DNA from: Bacteroidota bacterium
GTDB lineage: Bacteria > Bacteroidota > Rhodothermia > Balneolales > HLUCCA01
Direction of reading: 5' to 3'
DNA length: 64,000 bases
Assembly: GCA_020832235.1 (NCBI GenBank)
Contig: JAFIEZ010000003.1
Span: 397,350-461,349, forward strand
Program-made: the position numbers and the translations under genes
The notes under the pieces: generated by a model
Told to the model about the DNA's origin: nothing
The model's input: the letters and a program-made list of their open reading frames with translations, nothing else
Database searches by the model: none
Shown: positions 35,635 to 44,546 of the stretch, piece after piece
How positions within the stretch are numbered: position 1 is the first letter of the stretch
Layout: every line of letters starts with the position of its first letter

Positions 35635-36278
35635 GGAATTTGCAGAAACTTGTGAGTTTGCAATGAAATGCCCCATTGCGGATTTTTCTTCACAAAATCA
35701 ACAATCAGGGGCATTGATTTAGGAGTGTCCCACTCTGGCTGTAACAACAAACGAGTACCGGGTTTGCACCGACTGGCATGCTCCTGAGCCCATGTTATGT
35801 CTTTTTTCGTCAAAACTACGACCTTCAGTTCGTCTACATATGGATAAACTTCGGGTAGTGCTTCTTTAAATCTTTTTGGAGAGAGGGTAACCCAGTCTAA
35901 ACTTCCACTCAACGCAGATGACCCGCTTGTTTCAATGTGTGTTTGTAAACCTGCGCTATGAATACCTGTGGTTAGCGCAGATAAATCATGGAGTAATGGT
36001 TCTCCACCTGTAATTACAACAAATGCGGGGGAGTAATTTTTGATGTCTTTAAGTAAACTGTCTACAGTAATTTTGGGGTGTTTGGATTCATCCCAGCTAT
36101 CTTTTACATCGCACCACCAGCACTTTACATCACAACCACCAGTTCTTATAAAATAAGCAGAACGCCCGGTATGCACACCTTCTCCCTGTACTGTATGAAA
36201 GTGCTCCATTATGGGATACGAAACTGATAACGACGAATTTAAATCGAGGTTATTATTTTCAGCAGATTTATACGGCAT
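35631..36278 (-). CDS. queE: 7-carboxy-7-deazaguanine synthase
   Basis: The 215-residue radical-SAM protein has the cluster-binding CX3CX2C in CDVKCWWCD (Cys49, 53, 56), the N-terminal EHFHTVQGEGVHTGR block and the GGEPLL motif. QueE rearranges 6-carboxytetrahydropterin, made by the adjacent QueD, to 7-carboxy-7-deazaguanine on the way to queuosine. It starts 2 bp after queD. queC and queF are not in the window. Confidence 0.96.
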   Translation of the reverse strand: MPYKSAENNNLDLNSSLSVSYPIMEHFHTVQGEGVHTGRSAYFIRTGGCDVKCWWCDVKDSWDESKHPKITVDSLLKDIKNYSPAFVVITGGEPLLHDLSALTTGIHSAGLQTHIETSGSSALSGSLDWVTLSPKRFKEALPEVYPYVDELKVVVLTKKDITWAQEHASRCKPGTRLLLQPEWDTPKSMPLIVDFVKKNPQWGISLQTHKFLQIP

Positions 36279-36280
36279 GA

Positions 36281-36670
36281 TTAAAGGTTCTCGTCGGTAT
36301 ATTCAACCCAACTATCCGGCGTTTCCCAAATCGTCACAGTAAGTCTAATGCCATCGGGTATACGTTTGACCGTTTCCTGATGGATATACTCAGCCAGACG
36401 CTCTGCAGAAGTTGGAAAGTCAACTAAATCATTGAGATAAGCGTGGTCTAGACCACCTTTTTCAACATCTTTTCCGGCCCATTTCAGCTCCCTGAAATCA
36501 CATACCATATCGGGCGATTTCAAGTATTTCGATGGGTTAAGTGTATTAGATTTTGCGGTCATTCTTACCCTGTAGGTATGACCATGCACTCGGCCGCATT
36601 TACCGTCATATCCGTCAATGGAATGAGCAGAGTCTATGCGGAACTCGGTATTTAGTGTCCAGGTTGGCAT
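36281..36670 (-). CDS. queD: 6-carboxy-5,6,7,8-tetrahydropterin synthase
   Basis: This 129-residue PTPS/QueD protein has the zinc ligands His16 (SAHSI), His29 and His31 (GRVHGHTY), the catalytic Cys25 and DHAYLND in the middle. It converts dihydroneopterin triphosphate to 6-carboxytetrahydropterin for queuosine. It is the first gene of the queD-queE pair; the terminator of the redoxin gene lies 14 bp upstream of its start. Confidence 0.95.
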   Translation of the reverse strand: MPTWTLNTEFRIDSAHSIDGYDGKCGRVHGHTYRVRMTAKSNTLNPSKYLKSPDMVCDFRELKWAGKDVEKGGLDHAYLNDLVDFPTSAERLAEYIHQETVKRIPDGIRLTVTIWETPDSWVEYTDENL

Positions 36671-36683
36671 CTTTTTGTAACAT

Positions 36684-36716
36684 AAAAAAAGCCTGCCACG
36701 GAATTGTGACAGACTT
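36684..36716 (-). terminator. Intrinsic terminator after the redoxin-family gene
   Basis: Arms 36689-36699 and 36706-36716 pair over 11 positions including two G-T wobbles, with a 6-base loop, and on the minus strand run into seven Ts. It sits between the redoxin gene and queD. Confidence 0.8.
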
Positions 36717-36741
36717 CAAATATACAAAAAATCAGTGCGAT

Positions 36742-37356
36742 TTACTTACGCTTGATTGTGCAACCAATTGCCCTGCTGGTTGGCGTAGTTATGGGCTGTC
36801 CAGCTGCTAATTCCAGTATTGCATCTCTCAAGTAGGTATTCTGAACATCAGAAGCAGATCGACTGTTGTCGTCAATGGCACCCCTGAATACCAACACATT
36901 GTTGCTGTCCATCAGATACACATGTGGAGTTCTGGTAGCACCATAGGCATCAGCCAGCTGATGGTCTGTATCTATGGTATAGGGAACGGTATATCCTATC
37001 ATTGTAGCACGTTCAAGGTTGTCTGCAATAGACTCCCCCCTGTCCCGAATGTCCTCATTAGGATTCACGTAGAGCATTCCGATGCCATTGGCCGCTGCAA
37101 GTTGTTCAATTTCGAGGTATCGATCTTCCCAAGCGTGTACAAAAGGACACGTATTGCAAGAAAAGATGAGTAGCGTACCATTCTCGCCCTTAACAGCGTT
37201 CATGGTAATCATATTACCATCAATATTCATCATTTCGTAATCAAACATGGGGCCAACCTGTCCGATTTCGAGCTCCTGCATATCGGTGGATGTTATAGCT
37301 GATCCTAAGAACATCAAAAGCATCAATGGAAAAGCCATAAAGTTGAAATATTTCAT
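36742..37356 (-). CDS. Exported redoxin/thioredoxin-fold protein with CNTC motif
   Basis: The 204-residue protein has an N-terminal signal peptide (FMAFPLMLLMFLGSAITS) and an AhpC/TSA-redoxin fold with the redox pair Cys67 and Cys70 in SCNTCPFVHAWEDRY, followed by ATRTPHVYLMD (cis-proline loop). It probably acts as a periplasmic thiol-disulphide reductase or peroxidase-like protein. It starts 17 bp after a TlpA-type lipoprotein and shares its transcript. Confidence 0.87.
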   Translation of the reverse strand: MKYFNFMAFPLMLLMFLGSAITSTDMQELEIGQVGPMFDYEMMNIDGNMITMNAVKGENGTLLIFSCNTCPFVHAWEDRYLEIEQLAAANGIGMLYVNPNEDIRDRGESIADNLERATMIGYTVPYTIDTDHQLADAYGATRTPHVYLMDSNNVLVFRGAIDDNSRSASDVQNTYLRDAILELAAGQPITTPTSRAIGCTIKRK

Positions 37357-37373
37357 AGTCGTAAAATGGTTAG

Positions 37374-37883
37374 TTAATTGGTTGTAGCAAGGATTGCTAG
37401 TTCACGAAACTCTTCAAAAGTAGCCGGTCTTTCAAATGCAGCGATCTGCTCACCCCTAGTATTGTATACCACGGTTGCGGGTAACGCTCCTGTCCAATCC
37501 GACCAGACCGCGTCAATGAAGGGTTCATCTCGATCATTCTTAAGGTATGTCTGCCAGTAAACCTTATTGTCACCCAAAAATTGATAGATTCTTTCAAGTG
37601 CTTCCGGAAAATCAGCTGAAATAAAAACGACCTCAAGCTCATTTTTAAATTCATTTCGTACATCAACTATGTAAGGAAACTCTTCAACACATGGAATACA
37701 CCATGTAGCCCAGACATTAACTAAAACAGCTTTATTACCGGCATAACTACCTATAATTTCTTTCACGTCAGATGCACTAATCTCAACAACCTCTTGAGGT
37801 TGGAAATGTATTGCTGTCTCTTGTTTTGAGCATGAAACTGCAAAAAAGCACAGTGTGAAAATCAGTGAATAGTTTATATTCAT
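37374..37883 (-). CDS. TlpA-type thioredoxin-fold lipoprotein
   Basis: The 169-residue protein has a lipoprotein signal (CFFAVSC, Cys18) and a thioredoxin domain with WATWCIPC (Cys62/Cys65). TlpA/ResA/CcmG relatives reduce periplasmic disulphides, including apocytochrome c CXXCH sites. With the ccm operon 16 kb away it might supply that reductant, but this is inference. It is the first gene of a two-gene redox unit. Confidence 0.9.
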   Translation of the reverse strand: MNINYSLIFTLCFFAVSCSKQETAIHFQPQEVVEISASDVKEIIGSYAGNKAVLVNVWATWCIPCVEEFPYIVDVRNEFKNELEVVFISADFPEALERIYQFLGDNKVYWQTYLKNDRDEPFIDAVWSDWTGALPATVVYNTRGEQIAAFERPATFEEFRELAILATTN

Positions 37884-37943
37884 AGGATTATAGAGTGATA
37901 ATGTAGGGTAGTCAATTCTTCGCTAACTGTTTGTTAATAATTA

Positions 37944-38783
37944 TTATGGGTGGGTATCTTTTAAAAAAGTACGGAGCGGATGGTTTTCCTCTAGTGTTTC
38001 TTGTGCCAATCTATCTGATAGAATGGAATACAGTGATGCAATATTGCCATTATCTAGTAAGTGAAGGTGTTTTTGAACAGTTTGCAAGTCTCCTCTGCTT
38101 GCAGGTCCTGTAATGGCTTGAGGAAACCCATTCAACAGGATGTTTTCGAGTGTTTGAGAGGCAATTTTGGCAAAATGATGCCTTACAAAATTAGCATCTT
38201 GTTCAAGGTTGCTATTTTGCAATACATCGCCTGCTATTAAAAAAAGAGCCGCCATGAAGTTTGAAATGATCACCCCTGCCAAATGCAGATTTGTTTTCGT
38301 TTCTGCGTCTATAACATTACCTGTTGCACCCATTTCTTGAGCCAGACTCAATAGTGTTTCACATGCATCTGCACTTGAAGATTCAATACTTATATGCACC
38401 CCTTCAAATGCATCTATCGCATTTCGATACGTGAATGTCTGCATTGGGTGAAAAGATGCAACTAAAAAGCCCGCTTCTTTGAGATTATGTAACTCTTCAG
38501 ACGAACGTGCACCGGAAACATGACAAATAATGGTTCCAGCTGCAAGTTTATTTGTAGCAAGGAGCTTATTGGCTACTTCATATATCACATCATCAGGAAC
38601 GCATAAAAAAACAACTCCATCTAATAGTGGCGCTTCACTTACAGAACAATAGGTGCTGTAAAGTGATGCATTTTGCTTGTGTGTCAGTGAAATTACAGAT
38701 GTAATTTTAAATGTATGAGATTCGTTCAGGGCTTTGATTATTGCCAATCCTAGTTTGCCAGCTCCAACTACATGAACATTCAT
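37944..38783 (-). CDS. Rossmann-fold protein with DUF2520 C-terminal domain
   Basis: The 279-residue protein starts VHVVGAGKLGLAII, an NAD(P)-binding motif related to F420-dependent NADP reductases and 6-phosphogluconate dehydrogenases. The helical DUF2520 domain (about 130-270) contains NLHLAGVIISNFMAAL and PASRGD. Function of the family is unknown, likely an NADP-dependent oxidoreductase on a small molecule. Its start overlaps the MEMO-like gene by 4 bp (ATGA), so the two are translationally coupled. Confidence 0.88.
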   Translation of the reverse strand: MNVHVVGAGKLGLAIIKALNESHTFKITSVISLTHKQNASLYSTYCSVSEAPLLDGVVFLCVPDDVIYEVANKLLATNKLAAGTIICHVSGARSSEELHNLKEAGFLVASFHPMQTFTYRNAIDAFEGVHISIESSSADACETLLSLAQEMGATGNVIDAETKTNLHLAGVIISNFMAALFLIAGDVLQNSNLEQDANFVRHHFAKIASQTLENILLNGFPQAITGPASRGDLQTVQKHLHLLDNGNIASLYSILSDRLAQETLEENHPLRTFLKDTHP

Positions 38784-39502
38784 AATTGCTTAGGTTCTAA
38801 AATGGCAAAACCTGCAACACCACTTTCATCTGTGCTCGTGGACTTCAAAAACCGGACCGATAATTCCCAGGATTTTGCTATCAAAATTCCAGCCATAAAT
38901 GCAGCCGATCCGCTCATATTACACTCTCCGCTATTTACCCTGTTCATCATTCCTGAAATGTCCCCCGTTGCTATCATTTCTGAGAGTTCTTGAATATGTG
39001 AATCACTTCCAGGCATTGACGCAGCAATAACAAGCAGTACATTTCTGCCGCTGAGAAGTTCGCTCAGTACGTAGTCTACTTCACGTACAATGGCGGGATC
39101 GTCGTCGCATATGGGTACACTAACAACTTTAAACTCTCCCAACGCTTTCATCAAAAAAGGCAAATGACGATATATCTCCATGTCATTTCCGTAAGCGGCA
39201 TCGTCAATGAAAAAATCATCATCCTCATCACAAAATTCATTTCTAATTGCATCGTTAACCTGCACTACACCGGCTTCCGTTTCAAACTCTGCCAACGAAG
39301 GCATTGGAATTTTTTTGGGTATATCCATGAGTCGCGACTCTATGAAAATTACCGTTTCAAATGATTGCCCCTCTACTGCTTGGTATATCTTTTGAATTTG
39401 CTCTGAACTGTTGTGGTGTTTATCGGGCACGAATAAAATCTGTACGGTTTCCGGGATGATTTCATTCACACTATCGACGATAGTAGGTTCTTGAGTTATC
39501 AT
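38780..39502 (-). CDS. Degenerate MEMO-family protein (AmmeMemoRadiSam protein B-like)
   Basis: This 240-residue sequence follows the MEMO order. FETEAGVVQVND (about 73-84) corresponds to the usual FETPLG block. RHLPFLMKALGEFKVVSVPI (112-131) matches the HLPFL core, ECNMSGSAA (193-201) the Cys block, and GVAGFAIL closes the fold. The normal N-terminal PHAGYVYSG is replaced by FVPDKHHN, GPSHH by ESRL, and the strongly conserved EHS before HLPFL by DMEIY. Cys194 remains. The metal site therefore looks partly lost. It is coupled to the DUF2520 gene (4-bp overlap) and follows a phosphopantetheinyl transferase by 16 bp. The assignment rests on my reading of the motifs, not a search. Confidence 0.65.
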   Translation of the reverse strand: MITQEPTIVDSVNEIIPETVQILFVPDKHHNSSEQIQKIYQAVEGQSFETVIFIESRLMDIPKKIPMPSLAEFETEAGVVQVNDAIRNEFCDEDDDFFIDDAAYGNDMEIYRHLPFLMKALGEFKVVSVPICDDDPAIVREVDYVLSELLSGRNVLLVIAASMPGSDSHIQELSEMIATGDISGMMNRVNSGECNMSGSAAFMAGILIAKSWELSVRFLKSTSTDESGVAGFAILEPKQL

Positions 39503-39518
39503 GAGTGTATTTACAAAG

Positions 39519-40121
39519 TTAATGATAGTATGCTACTGAAATCCAGTGTGAATCAATCTCAACTGATACACAACGGATAGTTTTTTTGTTAATATGCGAT
39601 TCAAAAAGTTCCTCGGTGATGCGTTTTACCGCAATTGATGACATATTTGTCCTTAATCCAGTACCGAAGAGTTTGAGTATTGACTCTTTAATTGTCCACA
39701 AACGTATTGAGTTCAATCGTAATGTAAAATGTTCATCGGGATGCAGCATTCTATTGCGTAATCTATCGGAGACTTTTCTGGAAACCAACTCAGCATCAAT
39801 ACCAATTCTATTTCCAGGTGAAACAGCGCACCAAAGAGTATCTGAAGTATGCGAAACGCTGAGCTCAATCTTTTTCCCATCCGGCAGTATTCCATAAGGT
39901 CTGCCCGATTCTTCTTTACAGAGGTTTAATTCGTTATACCCTATTGTATTACATACCTCCTTGAGAACAGTGTGACCAAATTCGGAGTACCCGTTTTCTA
40001 AGCGGTTCTGTTGCCAGTTGGTATCTGCGTTGCTAACATGTATACCCGCCAAAGCCATTTTAAATGGTAACGTTGATGGAGATTCGTAAAAGTGTATATG
40101 GTTGCCTAAATCTGATTTCAT
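39519..40121 (-). CDS. 4'-phosphopantetheinyl transferase, Sfp type
   Basis: The 200-residue protein has the two Sfp-family motifs: IGIDAE (Asp109, Glu111) and WTIKESILK (Trp142, Lys145, Glu146, Lys150). It moves phosphopantetheine from CoA onto carrier-protein serines of fatty-acid, polyketide or peptide synthases. A shorter AcpS-type enzyme is not in view, so this may serve the fatty-acid ACP too. It heads a three-gene run with the MEMO-like and DUF2520 genes and diverges from lysS. Confidence 0.9.
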   Translation of the reverse strand: MKSDLGNHIHFYESPSTLPFKMALAGIHVSNADTNWQQNRLENGYSEFGHTVLKEVCNTIGYNELNLCKEESGRPYGILPDGKKIELSVSHTSDTLWCAVSPGNRIGIDAELVSRKVSDRLRNRMLHPDEHFTLRLNSIRLWTIKESILKLFGTGLRTNMSSIAVKRITEELFESHINKKTIRCVSVEIDSHWISVAYYH

Positions 40122-40126
40122 AGGTG

Positions 40127-40134
40127 CAAATTTA
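40127..40134 (-). promoter_or_regulatory. Candidate -7 element directly before the PPTase gene
   Basis: On the minus strand TAAATTTG matches TAnnTTTG and ends 6 bases before the ATG at 40121. If real, the transcript would be leaderless or nearly so. No TTG at standard -33 spacing is seen (one lies about 14 bases upstream), so a chance match is possible. Confidence 0.3.
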
Positions 40135-40255
40135 CTGAAAGCGTTTCCAATTTAAAGGTACTAAATCGCAGGGATATACAAATATCATCTGTACATGGCG
40201 TTTTATAAAACCGTATCTTTTTTGGCAAAATGTGATAAATAATAACATAACCTAC

Positions 40256-41776
40256 ATGTCAGAACAAGAACAATCACCCAGTGAACTTCTTGCTTTACGC
40301 AAGGAAAAGCTTAACCAACTCTACGAATTAAAGATTAATCCATTTCCATCGTCTTTTGATGTAACTGCTAAAACTTCTGTTTTAAAATCTGAAGACTTTG
40401 CGATTCCCGAAAACCCTGAAGCGGGTGAGCGCGTATCTATTGCAGGAAGAGTAATGACCCGTAGAGTTATGGGGAAAGCTGCTTTTTTCAACCTTCAGGA
40501 TGCAAACGGAACTATACAAGTTTACATCCGTCGTGACGATGTTGGAACCGATAATTACAATACCGTTTTTAAAAAGCTGGTAGACCTTGGCGATATAGTT
40601 GGTGTGAAAGGATTTATTTTTAAAACGCAGACGGGTGAGGTTACGCTTCACGCCGAGCATTTCGAGTTACTCAGTAAAGCGATTCGGCCTATTCCTATTG
40701 CTAAAGAGGTAGAAGAAGACGGCAAAAAAGTGGTTTATGACGCTTTCTCTGATAAAGAGCTCCGTTACCGTATGCGTTATGTTGATCTTATCGTAAATCC
40801 TCATATTCGTGAGACATTTCGTAAACGGTCGCAAATGGTTCAACAGATGCGAATGTTCATGATTGACCAGGGGTATCTGGAGGTGGAAACTCCAATTCTA
40901 CAACCTATTTACGGCGGTGCGTCTGCTCGCCCATTCGTCACGCATCATAATACACTCGACATGAAATTGTATTTGCGGGTGGCCAATGAACTTTATCTAA
41001 AACGCCTGATTGTGGGTGGTTACGATGGGGTTTTTGAGTTTTCAAAAGACTTCAGAAATGAAGGAATGTCTCGATTTCATAACCCGGAGTTCACTCAAGT
41101 CGAGTTATACGTCGCGTATAAAGACTACAATTGGATGATGGACTTTGTTGAGCGAATGCTCGAGCACGTTGCGCTCAGTCTTCATGGTTCTACTGAAGTA
41201 CCTGTTGGTAAGCACGTCATCGATTTCAAAAGGCCCTGGCCTCGAATACCAATGCTTGAAGCCATAAAAAACGAAACCGGAATCGACTTGGAAGGTTTAC
41301 GTCTTGACGACCTCATATCGGCAGCTAAAGACCTGGGTATTCACGTTGATAAAACTATGGGTAAAGGTAAAATCATTGATGAAATTTTTGGTGTGCATGT
41401 GGAGCACAAGCTCATTCAACCAACCTTCATCACGGATTATCCCGTTGAAATGAGTCCGCTTGCTAAAAAACATCGGAATAAAGAGGGACTTGTTGAGCGG
41501 TTTGAAGCTATTTGCAATGGAAAAGAGATAGCCAATGCCTTTTCAGAATTAAATGATCCTGTTGATCAGCGTCAACGTTTCGAAGAGCAGGTCAAATTAC
41601 GAGAAAAAGGTGACGATGAGGCGATGGCACTTGATGAAGACTTCTTGAGGGCTCTTGAATACGGAATGCCTCCTACAGCCGGACTAGGTATCGGAATTGA
41701 TCGTCTTGCTATGATTATGACTAACCAGGAATCCATTAGAGACGTTTTGTTTTTTCCACATATGCGACCGGAGTAA
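40256..41776 (+). CDS. lysS: Lysyl-tRNA synthetase (class II)
   Basis: From the ATG at 40256 the protein is 506 residues. The N-terminal OB domain (about 60-165, [21 protein letters not shown]) is followed by the class II core with motif 2 [16 protein letters not shown] and motif 3 [14 protein letters not shown]. It charges tRNA-Lys. An upstream ATG at 40232 adds eight residues but lacks support. It is divergent from the PPTase gene and lies 11 bp before a LolC/E-type permease. Confidence 0.98.
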   Translation: MSEQEQSPSELLALRKEKLNQLYELKINPFPSSFDVTAKTSVLKSEDFAIPENPEAGERVSIAGRVMTRRVMGKAAFFNLQDANGTIQVYIRRDDVGTDNYNTVFKKLVDLGDIVGVKGFIFKTQTGEVTLHAEHFELLSKAIRPIPIAKEVEEDGKKVVYDAFSDKELRYRMRYVDLIVNPHIRETFRKRSQMVQQMRMFMIDQGYLEVETPILQPIYGGASARPFVTHHNTLDMKLYLRVANELYLKRLIVGGYDGVFEFSKDFRNEGMSRFHNPEFTQVELYVAYKDYNWMMDFVERMLEHVALSLHGSTEVPVGKHVIDFKRPWPRIPMLEAIKNETGIDLEGLRLDDLISAAKDLGIHVDKTMGKGKIIDEIFGVHVEHKLIQPTFITDYPVEMSPLAKKHRNKEGLVERFEAICNGKEIANAFSELNDPVDQRQRFEEQVKLREKGDDEAMALDEDFLRALEYGMPPTAGLGIGIDRLAMIMTNQESIRDVLFFPHMRPE

Positions 41777-41787
41777 TAAAGTTTACC

Positions 41788-43017
41788 ATGAAATTTGAGT
41801 GGTTTGTAGCCCGACGATACTTCAAAAGTAATCGCAAAGACGCCTCCTTTCTTTCATTTATAAAAATGATGGCCATAGGTGGCGTAGCCATTGGCGCGGC
41901 AGGGTTATTAATTGCACTTTCTATTGTTCAGGGGTTTAAGCATGTAATTGAAGACAAAATTCTAGGCTTTGGCACACATTTTACCATTGAGACGTACTCC
42001 GAAATGCCAATTTTCAGGGCAGATACCCTCATAACTTACTTACAGTCTATTCCTGATATTGCGCAACTTCAACCGGTCGTGTACGGTCAGGGTTTGTTGC
42101 AGGCAGGTCAACGAGTTGAAGGTACATTTGTTAAAGGTGTACCTGCTGACGAAGGAGACTTGAGCGATATACGCAACTACATAACTGACGGTAGATATGA
42201 TTTAACATTGCAACAGTCGGGCCGGTATGGTATGGTTTTAGGCAGTCGGCTGGCCAGGAGTCTTGATGTACAAGTTGGTAGCACCGTTGCAGTGTATACG
42301 ATTCAGGGTACACCTTCCCAAAGCAACTTGCCCGAAATACAACAGTTTGAACTTACAGGTATCTACCAGACTGGAATTGACCGATTTGATGATGTTTTTG
42401 TTCTTATTCCAATTAATCAGGCGCGAGTACTGTTTTCAATGACAAGTCCTGCTGCATCGATGATTGATATTCGGGTTAATGATATTTCAAATATTCACAG
42501 TGTTGGTGAAACTCTTCGCAAACGGCTGGATTTCCCTTTTTATTCACAATCGATTTATCAGCGTTACAGTAATATTTTTGCATGGATTAATTTACAGGCT
42601 CAAACAATTCCTCTTGTAATTGGGGTATTGGTAATCGTTGCAGCATTTAACTTAATCGGAACAATATTGATGATGGTGCTTGAACGTGTGCGTGATATTG
42701 GAATTTTGAAAACAGTGGGTACTTCCGATCGTAAAATCCGAAACATATTTTTGCTGGAGGGTTTTCTTGTTGGGTTTATTGGCTTGTCGATCGGGGTATT
42801 AATCGCCGCAACATTTAACTATGTCCAAGCCACATATCAGATAATACCGCTGTCCGAAGAAAATTATTATATGTCAACTGCTCCTGTAAATCCTCGCTTA
42901 CAAGACTTTTTAATAGTCGGTGCAGTCACCATTTCATTGTGTATTGCAGCTTCTTGGCTACCAGCAAAAGTAGCCGCTCGCATAGACCCCTTACAAGTAA
43001 CGAATTTCGGCAAATAA
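41788..43017 (+). CDS. LolC/LolE-type ABC transporter permease (FtsX/MacB fold)
   Basis: The 409-residue protein has an N-terminal membrane helix (about 30-50), a large periplasmic domain (about 50-255) and three C-terminal helices. The FtsX/MacB core signature TILMMVLERVRDIGILKTVGTSDRKIRNIFLLEG is clear. LolC/E permeases extract lipoproteins from the inner membrane for transfer to the outer membrane, with LolD as ATPase. No lolD is adjacent, though it is often encoded elsewhere in this group. The many lipoproteins in this window fit its presence. A macrolide-exporter-like or other MacB-class role is the alternative. Confidence 0.87.
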   Translation: MKFEWFVARRYFKSNRKDASFLSFIKMMAIGGVAIGAAGLLIALSIVQGFKHVIEDKILGFGTHFTIETYSEMPIFRADTLITYLQSIPDIAQLQPVVYGQGLLQAGQRVEGTFVKGVPADEGDLSDIRNYITDGRYDLTLQQSGRYGMVLGSRLARSLDVQVGSTVAVYTIQGTPSQSNLPEIQQFELTGIYQTGIDRFDDVFVLIPINQARVLFSMTSPAASMIDIRVNDISNIHSVGETLRKRLDFPFYSQSIYQRYSNIFAWINLQAQTIPLVIGVLVIVAAFNLIGTILMMVLERVRDIGILKTVGTSDRKIRNIFLLEGFLVGFIGLSIGVLIAATFNYVQATYQIIPLSEENYYMSTAPVNPRLQDFLIVGAVTISLCIAASWLPAKVAARIDPLQVTNFGK

Positions 43018-43041
43018 TTCTTTGCGAACAGTAGAGAGTCG

Positions 43042-43083
43042 TGTCTCGTCCTACAATATGTCAACCTATTTCAGGACGAGACA
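43042..43083. repeat. Long-loop inverted repeat downstream of the LolC/E-type gene
   Basis: TGTCTCGTCCT at 43042-43052 and its exact reverse complement at 43073-43083 form an 11-bp stem with a 20-base loop. It precedes the true terminator by 13 bp and lacks a T tract of its own, so it may be an mRNA-end stabiliser or a protein-binding site. Confidence 0.5.
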
Positions 43084-43095
43084 TTGACTGTAAAT

Positions 43096-43133
43096 AAAAA
43101 AGGCAGCGATGCCAAAGCACAGCTGCCTTTTTT
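43096..43133. terminator. Bidirectional intrinsic terminator between the LolC/E-type gene and ald
   Basis: Perfect 12-bp arms (43096-43107 and 43122-43133) with a 14-base loop carry a run of A at one end and T at the other. The structure can therefore terminate both the plus-strand permease and the minus-strand ald transcript. Confidence 0.9.
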
Positions 43134-43148
43134 AAATCGTGTACTTTT

Positions 43149-44279
43149 CTAGATAGACTTGGTACTTGCCATAACATCGCTAACCGGGCTCCAGTCGAAA
43201 TCAAAAGCGTCGGCAACATCCTTATAAGTGATTGTTCCGTAAGCTATATTGAGACCGAGCTCTAATTCTTTATTATCTAAGATTGCGGCTTTCCAACCTT
43301 TATTTGCCAATTGTATAGCATAAGGCAGGGTAACATTGGTTAATCCTCTTGTAGATGTATTAGGCACACCACCAGGCATATTGGCAACACAGTAGTGTAC
43401 AATATCATCAACTACGTAGATAGGATCGTCGTGCGTAGTTGGTTTTGCTGTTTCGATGCACCCACCTTGGTCAATAGCCACATCAACTACAACGGCACCC
43501 GGCCTCATTGTTTTCAGCATATCACGTTTTACAAGATGTGGAGCTTTGGCACCAGGAATCAGAACTGCGCCGATTACCAAATCCATCTGGGTAATCATCT
43601 CCCGGATATTGCCTTCAGATGAAAAAACGGTGGTAATATTTTTCGGGAGTATTTCGTCGAGGTATCGCAGCCTGTTTGGGCTAATATCGAAAATAAATAC
43701 GTTGGCTCCCATTCCCGCGGCAATACGTGCAGCATTTATACCAACAATTCCACCTCCAAGTACCATAACATTAGCGGGTCGTACACCGGGGATACCTCCA
43801 AGTAGTACGCCTCGCCCACCCTGCGCTTTTTCAAGGTATTTCGCTCCTTCCTGAGCAGCCATTCTGCCAGCCACCTCGCTCATAGGAATAAGTAATGGAA
43901 GCGATCGGTCTGCCTTTTCAACGGTTTCGTAGGCAATAGCAACCGATTTAGAGTTGATAACCGCTTCTGTTAATTCTCTTGAAGCAGCAAAGTGGAAATA
44001 AGTAAATAAAATTTGACCTTCTCTCATTAAAGGGTATTCCTGAGCAATTGGCTCTTTAACCTTCATAATCATATCTGCCCGCTCCCACACTTCCTGTGCG
44101 GTATCTACTATTTCGGCTCCAGCTTCAATATAGAGCTCGTCTGGAAAGCTGCTTCCAGCACCAGCATTTTTTTCAATGATTACCTGATGTCCGTGTTTTT
44201 TTAATTCGATTACACCGGCCGGAACCAATGCAACCCTATATTCGTGGGTTTTTATTTCCTTAGGTACGCCAATGAGCAT
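43149..44279 (-). CDS. ald: Alanine dehydrogenase
   Basis: The 376-residue protein begins MLIGVPKEIKTHEYRVAL, has the substrate residues in MKVKEP and the histidine of YFHFAASRELTE, and the NAD site VMVLGGGIVGINAARIAAGMGA. It interconverts L-alanine and pyruvate with NAD+. It is a single gene, convergent with the permease gene and closed by the shared terminator. A TAnnTTTG match (TAAGTTTG, 44393 to 44386 on the minus strand) lies about 107 bp upstream as a possible promoter. Confidence 0.96.
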   Translation of the reverse strand: MLIGVPKEIKTHEYRVALVPAGVIELKKHGHQVIIEKNAGAGSSFPDELYIEAGAEIVDTAQEVWERADMIMKVKEPIAQEYPLMREGQILFTYFHFAASRELTEAVINSKSVAIAYETVEKADRSLPLLIPMSEVAGRMAAQEGAKYLEKAQGGRGVLLGGIPGVRPANVMVLGGGIVGINAARIAAGMGANVFIFDISPNRLRYLDEILPKNITTVFSSEGNIREMITQMDLVIGAVLIPGAKAPHLVKRDMLKTMRPGAVVVDVAIDQGGCIETAKPTTHDDPIYVVDDIVHYCVANMPGGVPNTSTRGLTNVTLPYAIQLANKGWKAAILDNKELELGLNIAYGTITYKDVADAFDFDWSPVSDVMASTKSI

Positions 44280-44430
44280 GGGGTATTTCCTTCTGTTAGT
44301 GATAATATTTCGATAGGTTTAGTGTACAGATTGCCGGCTATAGGCAGTCTTTTTCAGTTCGTGGCAGCCGGAAAAACAATAATCTCAAACTTAGAAAGTT
44401 TTTTATAAATTAGACAGCCTAAACTGAATA

Positions 44431-44438
44431 TACTTTTG
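44431..44438 (+). promoter_or_regulatory. Candidate -7 element for the DUF58-Bat run
   Basis: TACTTTTG matches TAnnTTTG and lies 108 bp before the DUF58 gene. No TTG is seen at the -33 spacing. On the other strand TAAGTTTG at 44386-44393 points toward ald. Both lie in the 267-bp divergent gap, which otherwise shows nothing I recognise. Confidence 0.3.
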
Positions 44439-44546
44439 AAGAAAACCGTATAAAAATCGCTTTTTTAACAATGTTTATGGCATAGTCGTACACTTCGGCT
44501 AACTCCTATAATTAACAGGCTTTTTCAACGGCTTACCAGCGAAGAA

